A DNA stretch of 64,000 bases, from assembly GCF_036785885.1 (NCBI RefSeq), contig NC_092329.1, forward strand, positions 3,286,001-3,350,000. Reading direction: 5' to 3'. Positions 53,433 to 64,000 of this stretch are shown here, piece after piece (the first letter of the stretch is position 1; every line of letters begins with the position of its first letter). The DNA is from Coffea arabica (lineage: Eukaryota > Streptophyta > Magnoliopsida > Gentianales > Rubiaceae). The notes beneath the pieces were generated by a model. It worked only from the letters and a program-made list of their open reading frames with translations. It was not told where the DNA came from and ran no database searches. The position numbers and the translations under genes are program-made.

Positions 53433-55100
53433 ATGGTTTCACAAGATTCGCCGTCAAATCCTAATACAAGTATCTTACACCAGTTCATCATTTCAAACTC
53501 CATTGCTAGCCAAAATCAGTTTGGTGGGGAACATTTTGATGCTTATGCAAATGGTTTGAGTGGAGGGAGTACATATGATTCACTTGGTTCCACGCCTAGC
53601 CTTCAGTGTTTCGGGGAAAGGATTCCCAGATCCATAGATATTGTCAATGCTCCTCAGCTGACTGACGAATCTGATGTTAACCACCCTAGACATCTCATGG
53701 ATCTTCTTGGGGCATCAAATGAGGCTAATTACCACGCCCAGAGGCTGTCACTGTCCCTAGGCACCCGTACACTCGTTTCTCCCGTGGCTGGAAGGCAGAG
53801 AACCTTGAATTCTACTCTCGTGGATCCTGGATACATAATTTCTGGAGACAATGCAAGAGAAGCTTGCAATCCCCGCGGCGACAGCATAAACAGTAGTTAC
53901 TCTTTTGGAGGAAGTGTTTTTGCTGCATCTTCAACTTCGCCAAATCATCAATCCTCTTGCATCTCCTACGGAACTGAAGCTCTGGTTGTTGCCATTAGCA
54001 ATTCCAAATATCTGAGACCTGCTCAGTGGCTTCTGGATGAAGTGGTTAAGGTTGGAAGCAAGGCCATTGACTTAAGCAATGAGAAATATGCTAGGAGATT
54101 ATCCAGCAGCAGCAAACGGGGCTCTTTGAAACTTCGCTCTGAAATAAATTTGGAGTTTCCTAACAATGAAGTATTCACCGAGAAACATGAACTTCAAGCC
54201 AAGCTTTTAAAGCTCATTGCGTTGCTGGAGGAGGTTGGAATCAACCCAATGCTTCTAATGGTTTACTTTTTCCAAAAACTGTTTAGTTTGCGCACTATCA
54301 TAACTTTGTTTTCATGTTAATTGTCTCCTCCGTGTTTAGGTGGAAAGAAGGTATGAGCAATATTATCACCATATGGATGAGTTGGTGTCATCATTTGAGA
54401 TGATAGCAGGCTTAGGAGCAGGTAAATCATACACTGCTCTTGCACTTCAAGCAATGTCCAGGCATTTCTGCTGCTTAAGAGAGGCAATTTTATCCCAAAT
54501 TTATGTCACAAAGCGAAAGATATCAGAAGACATGCCAAAAATTAGCTCGGACATGTCGCAGCTTAGCTTGTTTGATCAAGAGAATAGGCACAGCAGATTG
54601 TCTCTACAACAGCTGAGCATGATCCAAAGCTCAAGACAAGCATGGAGACCAATCAGAGGACTACCAGAAACTTCAGTGGCAATTCTTCGGTCTTGGCTTT
54701 TCGAACATTTTCTACATCCGTATGTATTTCTTTCTTTCCTCTAATGATTCCATGTTCTATAGCTTCTACAGTTCTACCCCTACTGATAGTAAGGTTCTAC
54801 AGCAGTTACCCAAATGACTCCGAAAAGCTAACATTGGCATCACAAACGGGCCTGTCAAAGAATCAAGTAACTCTTCCTCTCAATCAAATACTAGTATACA
54901 CAGGTATTGACCAATGAGGGTATCAACACAAGTCATTTTCATGATTTGCTTCTCAGGTTTCTAATTGGTTCATAAATGCCCGAGTTCGGCTGTGGAAGCC
55001 AATGATCGAAGAAATGTACAAGGAGGAGTTTGCGGAGTCTTTTGTTGAATCCAATCCATCAATATCCCGTGAAGGTTTTGCAGATTCTGCTGAGGACTGA
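53433..55100 (+). CDS. BLH11: BEL1-like homeodomain transcription factor, short form (BLH11-type)
   Basis: Second TALE homeodomain gene, 2.7 kb downstream of the first and in the same direction. Exons: 53433-54233, 54340-54719, 54806-54866, 54957-55100, joining to 461 residues. RLSLSLGTR (N-terminal ZIBEL-like) is near residue 109. The SKY box [16 protein letters not shown] is near 189-204. The BELL domain includes [24 protein letters not shown]. The homeodomain is at about 368-430 with the PYP loop (HPYPNDSEK) and [15 protein letters not shown]. The chain stops about 33 residues after the recognition helix, so it lacks the long tail and C-terminal ZIBEL motif of its neighbour. Exon borders and phases match gene 1 exactly. 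Arabidopsis BLH11 (At1g75430), a short protein beside BLH3 and UBC16, is the likely counterpart. All DNA-contact residues look intact. Confidence 0.93.
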
Positions 55101-56477
55101 AAAGCAGAAAGATCTAATTGCGGGGTAGATCGATGCTTCCCATTCCCAGTTTATTCCATCTCACTGATTTAACATTACACGTCTATTTACAAGTCCTATT
55201 TCCTCAAAAGTGCAGCAGTAAAATGGCATAAAAGAACAAATAATTGATGTTTGTCATGCTCTGAAGCCTAGACATCTTGGAGGCTATTCAGTCACTGATC
55301 TGGACCATGTTATATATGTAGGCAGCATTTCCAGGAAGAAGTTTTGATGAACAAGACATGGAGGCCAGTGACATTTGACATGATGGAACAGGATAATGCT
55401 CCTGGACAATTGCTGGCTATGACTGTCATTTTTGGAATTCTGAGGAAAATGCAGACAGAAAGGATATCTTAGTCCTGTTGATATCCGGAATTGATGGATT
55501 AGTCAATGCACTTGGATTTCCTCAAAACTCTTCTTGTGATGTAAAATCTCTTCTCCAGTACATGAAATGACATGTATTCCCTTCCTACCTTTTTTGGTCA
55601 AAAATAGTAAATCAAGGAGGACTACATTTATCTCTCGGTGGCAGTATTTTGGACAGACTTACTGTCTATACAACCCACAAAAAATTAAGAAATTATCTTT
55701 TGTAAGCTATATAAGTTTAAGTTCCTCTGAGAGGGAAAATAGGGGGAAAAAACCCAACAACGGATAGCATCAGTATTGTTTTTGTATTTTTCGCAATCAA
55801 TTGGGTAATTTCTAGTCAAGTGGTACATTTTTGCTCAAGGAGTTGTAATTTCTATCTGTCAGGTGGTATGTTATAGTAATGAATCAGTACATTTTTGTAG
55901 AGTTCTAGCAAAGTGGAGCATGATATCATCTTTCTAATTAGAGTGGGATTTTTTTTCCCCAGTGAATAGGTATATAAAAGAGTGAATTCTTGAAGAGTGA
56001 TTTAAAAAAAAAAAAAAAATTCTCAAAATGTGGTAGTTTTTAAATCTCTTTGTAAAAGGCAAAAACGTGTTCATTGAATGCAATGTTTATTCAAAAGTTG
56101 CATTCATCAAATGCGTTCGTTGATTTTTTCTAAATAGTTTTTTTTATATATATAAAAGAGCATTTAGTGAATACATTGTATAAAGAATGCATTTACTGAA
56201 TAAATTGTTTCAAAATTCTTATTATTTGAAAACTCTTTTAAAAAACTACCACTATTTGGGAGATTCCTTGTATATTTTTAATAAGTTTTCCGATTAAGTT
56301 AAACATTTTACTTAGAAGCAGTAACTTTTTTGTAGTGAATTGATACGTTATGCTGATGAAGTAACATATCTAATCTAATCAAGAGAAAACTTTTGCTAAT
56401 AAAGAGTTCAATTTACCCAAACAAAGTGTTAACTTTTGCATATGAGTTGGTACTTTGCCGTAACTTGTAAGTGTCAA

Positions 56478-57092
56478 TTAGACTTTTTGAGTCGGGTTTT
56501 AGCAAGTTCAATCTTGGCTCACAAATTATATAGATTTTCAAATTTTGGGCTTTCGGGCTTCAGGTTCATATTAAAGGGCTCAATCTCAACTCATACTATT
56601 ATATATTATATGAGTTTTGGATCCAAATTGGGATTGGCCAAAATTCATAATTAAATACATAATTATATATAATATATATTAAAAATGTTATTTGCACTCC
56701 CACAATTTACTTTATCATATAGTCTAATAAATGAAAACTATATGGTTAGAATAATAGTGAGAGTGTGATTAACAAAAATAAGAGTGCAAATAATATTTTC
56801 CTATATATTTTATAATTATGAATTAATACAAATTTATATATAAATTATTAACATTTTATGTCAAAATATGTATAATTATATATTATAATACATATTTTAT
56901 ATATAAAATTATACTCGTATATGAGCTGAACTTTAATTGGGCCTGAGCCTAGTATGGCCCAAACTCGACTCACATTTAGTTTGGGTCCAAGATTTAGGCC
57001 CAAACTTTATCTGACCCAATTAAAATTTAGACATAGCGAATTTGTTTTGAACCAAATAGGCCAAACTCGAATTGACCCAGCTCTATTGATGG
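56478..57092. mobile_element. Possible MITE with ggg(t/c)cgggttt-type arms
   Basis: Left arm: gactttttgagtcgggtttt and gggctttcgggctt. The right part carries cctagtatggcccaaactcg, ggcccaaac and ttgacccagctc, which are complementary in outline. The centre is TA-rich. The ends and target duplication are not clear. Confidence 0.35.
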
Positions 57093-57411
57093 TCTTACTT
57101 CGCTATTACTAGTCAACAATAACAAAGATATAACTTCTGCAATTAAACTTACTACATTTGGAAATTAGATAAAGTAACTTTCTTGGTAAAATAACAAGAA
57201 TGTTTCATTGTTGGAGTTCAAACACCATTTAATACATTATACATTATAAGGAGGCATTGTGCTTCTTTCATTCAAAAAAAATTTAGAAAATGTAGTATTG
57301 CACTCGTCTGGTCTAGAAGTTCATCTCCAACCCTCATAATACTATAAAAGAATTGTAAACAAATAGTGATTTCGCTAATCAAATTGTATAACATCTTTGC
57401 TAATATAAAGT

Positions 57412-57545
57412 ATTAACAATTAAGGAGATCTTGATCTAATGGTTGAAATTGAAACTCCAGACTTAGAGCTCATGAATTCTAATCTCTCTTCCCCTTTCTA
57501 CTTTTTAAATCTTACCTCTCCCGTAGAGAAAGATTTTATTTTATT
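57412..57545 (+). mobile_element. tRNA-derived SINE-like copy 2
   Basis: Box-A-like tctaatggttgaaat, then gaattctaatctctcttcccctttctactttttaaat in outline. The 3' block matches copy 1 (44745-44850) at tctctcttccc and ctttttaaat. The tail is T/A-rich. Confidence 0.5.
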
Positions 57546-57865
57546 TTATTTTTTTTAAAAGGATGCTAATGAGAAGCCAGGCTAACCAGCTTACGGGCCG
57601 AGATAGGGGCAGGTTTGAGTTCACTAGGATGGGCATGGGCTCATTTTGGCTGTGGGCTTAGCATCACACTTCGCCTGATATCCTATCCAACACTTAAAGG
57701 CGTGAACGGTACGTCCCGCTTCCGTCGCCAGTCCCAAAATCCACAAAGGACGAACATGGGCAAGCTCTGAGCTTTACAGTCCAGACTCCAGAGGAAACAG
57801 AGGACTGATAAACTTGATATTTTACTGGCCATTAATCCTCACCAAAATTCCTCCCAGAATCTATC

Positions 57866-60800
57866 ATGAGCTTGTGCTTTTGCTCAATCTCTAAACCATC
57901 GATTCCAACTTCAGAACCCGCTTTTCGATGGCTGATTCCAAAGCATACGAGGTATCTTCAATTCACCACCCTGCCCAGTCACTTCCTCAATTACCACAAT
58001 TCTACTAGGCAGCAGAAGCATAACCATTCTGTGAGGGCTGTTCAAGAGGAGGGAACTGGAATCCTTCCTCCTCCTGACGACACCGTTTCACTACCAAACT
58101 ACCCAGCAGTTGTTGAGGATACCACCCACCAAGAAATCAAGGAAGCCATTCTTGATGATGGAGTAGCAGCTACTGTGTTAGAGGAAGAAGTACCCAACAC
58201 CCGTCCCAGAAAGAAACAACTTGCTGACAAGGAAGAAAGAGAGTCTGATGATGATAATAGGTTCACTCTTAGAAACGGAAAAGAGGTAGTATATAAACTC
58301 GGGCCCTTCCTGTTTTTTCACCTTTCTTTGTTGGGTTCAGTTTCAACTCTCCTTTGAGAAGGAAAGGAAACGATTCTGATTCATTCTTTTGTTTTGTTGT
58401 GTTTTTGTAGTTCCATCCCTGTGGCTTTCTTGATTGCAGTTTCCCTGCTTTATTCTAGTTCCGGAACTGACAGAACATTGTTCTGTTTGAAAAGATAACA
58501 TTTTTAGTGGGGAAATTATGATTTTATTTTTTGGTGGGTACTTTAGGTTCTTGAAGAGAAAGCCTATCTTGTTGGTGTTGCTTGCAAAGGTGATAAAGAA
58601 GATTCATTTGGTATAGAGGAATCACTTAAAGAACTTGCCCAGCTAGCTGACACTGCTGGACTATTGGTTGTTGGTTCCACGCATCAGAAGTGAGTATTTG
58701 CTTTCACTTTTTCCTATTCTGTATGTAACTAGTGAGGCGTAATGCTGTAAATACAACTTCGCAAACTCTATGAAAGAACCTATGCATTTGCATGACTTGT
58801 TCCTAGCTAGATTACTAAAAGCACCTGAAATTAGTGTTAATGTTTCTTTAGTTGAATAGTGCGCAACAACTTGTAGCTATCTAGAATTTTAGATGAGGCT
58901 GAGTCTTCTTAAAAGAAAAGCTTTTGAGCGACTTGCGATAGCAATCTCTTTCTTATTCCTATGTGTATGGAATGTAATCTCTTTGTTATTTCATGGTGCA
59001 GACTTTCCAAGCTGAATCCAAGGACATATATAGGATCTGGGAAAGTTGCAGAAATCAAGACCACAATTCAAGCATTTGGTGTTGAGACTGTGATATTTGA
59101 TGACGAGCTTTCACCAGGGTTGGTGCCTACTGAATTTAGCTTGATATCATCACTGTTTTTGAGTCAAATGTCCATTTTCTTTTTTTTTTTGTTGAAAGTT
59201 TGTATTGCGAGTTTTTAGAGATAAAATGAATCATTAAATACTTCAAGAACAGTACTGCTTCATATGTTTAACTTTTACAGGTTAATGAGCTAGCGACCCA
59301 TACTTTGCATGGTATGATAAAATGTTCACACCCAATAAAAAAAAAAAAGACAATGCAATTATTTTTATGACAAATAAGGAGCAAGATTGATGGTGAAGTA
59401 TGTCAAATATATTTTAACTTCCTAACAACAGATAACTAGACGGAGATTACTCTAGATGCTTATGAAGACATTTATGGTTTTGTAGTGATATAAGGTGATA
59501 TAAGGCAGGGTTATGGTTTAATGAAGGAAATTGCGAGATCTGGTATCTGTATCTTTTACATATTTAATGATCAATTTAGACAGTTGCGAAATCTGGAGAA
59601 GGTTTTCGGTGGAGATGTCAGAGTGTGTGATCGGACAGCCCTCATTCTGGATATTTTCAACCAGCGGGCAGCAACCCGTGAAGCTGCATTACAAGTAAAT
59701 CTTTACTGGTACTTATATTTCTGTAATAAATATCATTTTGCATGTTTTGATGCTCAGTGGGATAACCTTTCAGGTTTCATTGGCTCAAATGGAATACCAG
59801 TTGCCACGGCTCACAAGAATGTGGACGCATCTTGAGCGACAAGCTGGAGGCAAGGTGAAAGGTATGGGTGAGAAACAAATAGAAGTGGACAAGAGAATCC
59901 TACGCACTCAAGTAAGTTGCTTGCTCTGCAGTCTAGCTTATGCTTTGCTTCTTGAATTGGTTTCTCCTCATGTGTTAGGCTTAAGATTTTTGTTTTTGTT
60001 GAACTGGCAGATTGGTGTTCTAAAAAAGGAGCTGGAATCGGTTCGGAAACATCGAAAGCAGTATAGGACTAGGCGCATCTCTGTCCCTGTTCCTGTTGTA
60101 TCTTTGGTGAGGAATAAATAGCGTATACTTTTTTTTTTTTCCTTTTTTAATCAAACCTATAAATAATGACAACCAGAATGAACATGTTATCTAATTGTAT
60201 CCAGCTGCACCATTTAGGTTGGGTACACCAATGCTGGAAAGAGTACACTACTAAATCAATTAACAGGTGCAAACGTCCTTGCTGAGAACCGATTATTTGC
60301 TACACTTGACCCTACTACACGAAGAGTACAGGTTAACAACACTTGAAGAAGCTTTGATTTTTCATACTTGTTCCCATGGTTTAGAACTGGTTTCCTGTCT
60401 CATAATCAAAGCAAAAATCTTTTCATTTAGACATTCCTTTAGAATATCTGATGTGAATATGTTGCAGTTAGAGGTCGATGATAATTTGTTTGTGAATATT
60501 TATTTACAAGTGGCCAGTAGTTCTATGCGATGGAAATAGATTAAGTATGGCTGTTAATTGATGTGTCTTCAATTCAGATGAAAAATGGGAAGGAATTTCT
60601 TCTTACAGACACTGTTGGATTTATCCAAAAGCTACCTACAACCCTGGTAAGCTTTTTTTCGTCCCGAGAGCATTGGCTCTTATCTCTTATGCATCTTGAT
60701 GTGCTTGTAGGATCTTACTAAATTCTGGATTAAATATTTTCTTTGTGTTTTACTTTGACATAGTCTTTTTGTTGTAGGTTGCTGCCTTTAGGGCAACACT

Positions 60801-61762
60801 AGAAGAAATTTCAGAGTCATCACTTCTTGTGCATGTGGTGGATATAAGGTATAGTTCATAAACCAAAAGCATTCCTTAAACACAAGTATCATTAGCCACT
60901 GATATCTGTTTCGTTTAGTTCAGCCATCCACTGGCAGAGCAACAAATAGAGGCTGTGGAGAAAGTTCTTTCTGAACTTGATGCCACATCGATTCCAAAGT
61001 TGATGGTCTGGAACAAGGTAATGGGAGTCATCCACATATTCGGGCCTAAAACTTCATACATTTCCAATGACATTAAAATATCCTTCTTAATTCACTTTTC
61101 AATTGCATGATTGAGGAGATTGCATCATAATGTAGTTTATCATTGCCATGACCTCTTTTTGTATGTATCTTTGTTTTGTAAATTGTTCTGTGCATCTTCC
61201 TCACCCTTTGTGTTTTCTAGGTTGATAAAGCTGAACATCCTGAAAAAACAAAATTGGAAGCCAAGAGGGGAGAAGATGTTGTATGCATATCTGCTCTAAC
61301 TGGAGAAGGGTTAGATGATTTCTGCAATATGGTCCAGGAAAAGCTTAAGGTGCTGAACTGATTTTTACTTTCACTTTGTACAGAAGAAAAGATCAAATTT
61401 TGGAACCTTATTCATGTTAACTAGGTATTCTAGGACAAGTGTATGATTCTTGTTTAAATGATGAAACACATTTGTCTAGCAGAATACAATGGTCTGGGTT
61501 GAGGCTTTGATCCCATTTGACAAAGGGGAACTTCTTAGTACCATCCATCGTGTAGGGATGGTTGAGAAAACTGTGAGTGCATTTTATACATTGCAAGGAT
61601 GCTTGTTTTAACATACTTGTCCCATCTTACTTCTCTTACAAATACGAATTCTCCTTTTTCTGTTACCAGGAATACATCGACAAGGGAACAGTGGTTAAAG
61701 CCCATGTGCCTCTCCGGTTTGCAAGGCTTCTGACGCCAATGAGGCAGATGTGTGTATCATGA
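57866..61762 (+). CDS. HFLX: GTPase HflX, chloroplast-type
   Basis: Ribosome-associated GTPase. Bacterial HflX splits stalled ribosomes, and the plant form is expected in plastids. Exons: 57866-58285, 58547-58689, 59002-59118, 59580-59694, 59774-59911, 60011-60106, 60218-60331, 60578-60646, 60778-60848, 60924-61017, 61221-61349, 61483-61572, 61670-61762, joining to 562 residues. Residues 1-140 are a transit peptide plus an acidic plant-specific stretch. The HflX N-domain runs from [10 protein letters not shown] with [14 protein letters not shown] and [14 protein letters not shown]. Next is the basic coiled region ([26 protein letters not shown]). The G domain has G1 GYTNAGKST (345-353), G2 ATLDPTTR, G3 DTVGF (392-396), G4 NKVD (458-461) and G5 SALTG (483-487). 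All are intact. Exon 12 has a TAGCAG double acceptor. The Arabidopsis relative is At5g57960 by memory. Confidence 0.95.
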
Positions 61763-63152
61763 CTTTGGATTTGTACAAATGATGTTCGGATGCGATGGGT
61801 TGTTTGAAGACCAATTCATGAATACCAAACTACTTTGATGCTTGCATGGCCAACTATCAAACACGAAAAGCAACTCATCTAGGGCAAAGGAAACAATGGC
61901 GATAAAGAAGATTGTCATTGCTCATTGTTGACCTAATGATTTCATGAAATGTCATCCTTCTTCAGAGTGTCTTGTCACAAGATAAGGCTTGGTTGTACAT
62001 GCATCTTTGTACATAGAGCTTGTAGATGTTGGCATGTCCACTCACTTTTAGCTTCTGTGGGAGTCCTTTGGATGTGTTCCTCTAAGCACCAGATATCCTA
62101 ATCTAATGTTTCATGAAACTTTTGATCGGGGTAGGGTGCGCCCGTCCCCTTAATTGATTGGTCTGAAACCTGCCATGTTTGGCGTTAAATAATAATACAT
62201 CAGTTTTGATGGAACCATGATTTGGTAGTGGTCTCCCCTTCCAATGTTTTTAAGGAAGAAAATGGGAAGAAAAGTATACTAGCAAGTACTACTGGCCCAA
62301 TCCTATTACAAGGGTTGATTTGCCAGCAGCAAATTATGAAAGCGTACAATTCTGTTTTTCTCTTTTGGCTGGTTTTAGAATATAAGAGTAAGATTACCTG
62401 TGCGACTAGCATCCATTGTGTATGCATAGGATCATTGTGAACGTTAAACCAGCCCATACCGTATACTTGGTCTTGGCCTCTCGTCATCATCTGAACCACC
62501 CCTCATCTTGAGCCTTGACTCTTGATAAGGTAGGTGTAATTCTCAAATGTAGAATCACAGGAGTCGGTGCTTCGGCATTGTAGAAGAAATGATCCTTTGT
62601 GCGCCAAAAACAATAAAAAGAAGTGAATTTTTCCAGTTCCTTGGAAGTCTCTTTCCCGGTAATTATTCTATCAACTCAATCAAAGAGGGGAGTTCCCATG
62701 GACGGAATAATTAAATCATTAGTGTAGGGGAAATGGCATGTCTGCATATCTTTCGCTGGTTCTGTTTTATTCAGGTCCTAATTTAGAATTGGAAAGAAAA
62801 AGTTTTTACTGCATGATGACAATTTAATCAGTCAAATAAGTTTGGATAAATAGAACAACCAATGTACCATTCGCAATTTTGTTCAATGGAGCAGGTGAAA
62901 CTGAAACCAAAAGCACTGTCGGGGGAATCGGACTCTCTCAATCCCATTTCTGTCAGAAGTGCAAGTACATTGCACGCATTGACGCTAGAGATGACCATTC
63001 AAGCCATTTTATTAGAGGATTTGGTAACGAAGTAGTTGATTAGGATTACTGTGGATTTGCATGTATAAATCCACGTGATTTTGCTTATGAAGTCCACAAA
63101 ACAAACTCGTTCTGAAAAAGATCTAACTACATAGGATTTCAGTTCCAGACAA
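61763..63152. other. HflX 3' region and peroxidase promoter
   Basis: Probably HflX 3' UTR to about 62200, then intergenic DNA and the peroxidase upstream region. No coding exon or RNA gene was recognised. Confidence 0.5.

Positions 63153-64000
<848 letters not shown>

Larger units (their letters stand above)
55101..57865. other. AT-rich intergenic DNA with transposon-like pieces
   Basis: The first 500 bases are probably the BLH11-type 3' UTR and flank. From 55950 to 57100 it is very AT-rich, with a MITE-like candidate at 56478-57092. A SINE-like copy is at 57412-57545. The last 250 bases before 57866 are the HflX promoter/leader. No other gene is seen. Confidence 0.5.

Noticed and set aside
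60911-60923. First AG (60917) as HflX exon 10 acceptor
   Set aside because: It puts the following codons out of frame. The AG at 60923 gives the family sequence SHPLAEQQ.

Overview
The window is nuclear DNA of a flowering plant, almost certainly a eudicot. Genes carry many short AT-rich introns with GT-AG borders, intergenic DNA is AT-rich with microsatellites, and the families present (DYW-type PPR, jacalin lectin, cytokinin dehydrogenase, BEL1-like homeodomain, class III peroxidase) are those of land plants. I cannot name the species. Nine protein genes can be assembled exon by exon with phase-consistent splice sites: seven complete coding sequences in the interior plus two cut by the window edges.

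Layout. 1-803 (+): 3' end of a PPR-DYW RNA-editing protein. 2089-4546 (+): three-domain jacalin-related lectin (JAL3-like), 601 residues. 5438-7679 (-): ubiquitin-conjugating E2 of the UBC15-18/UBE2W type, 161 residues. 10723-15637 (-): cytosolic Fe-S assembly factor NAR1, 483 residues, with one GC-AG intron. About 17.3-18.1 kb: a decayed Ty3/gypsy integrase-region fossil. 19214-24617 (-): cytokinin dehydrogenase like CKX5, 537 residues. 25065-29474 (+): a very young Ty1/copia element about 450 bp upstream of the CKX start, with 203-bp LTRs that look identical and a GGGAG target duplication. 29.5-40.4 kb: a gene-poor stretch with MITEs, satellites and a diverged direct duplication. 40383-43578 (+): plastid RsmI-type 16S rRNA methyltransferase, 357 residues. 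47542-50717 and 53433-55100 (+): two adjacent BEL1-like homeobox genes, 681 and 461 residues. 57866-61762 (+): chloroplast-type HflX GTPase, 562 residues. 63153 to the edge (+): class III peroxidase like Arabidopsis PRX9, 3' incomplete.

The genes do not form a pathway, but the order is informative. From memory of Arabidopsis locus names, their closest relatives lie in a few chromosome-1 segments: DYW7/JAL3/BLH10 around At1g197xx, BLH3/BLH11/UBC16/CKX5 around At1g754xx, and PRX9/UBC15/RsmI around At1g449xx-At1g451xx. The window therefore looks like a less fractionated copy of an ancestral block. I found no new defence or mobile system. The most interesting items are the young copia insertion at the CKX promoter, the out-of-frame upstream ORF overlapping the first BEL1-like start, the GC-AG intron in NAR1, repeated 30-100 bp tandem duplications inside introns, and a compact hairpin/palindrome island in the gene desert.
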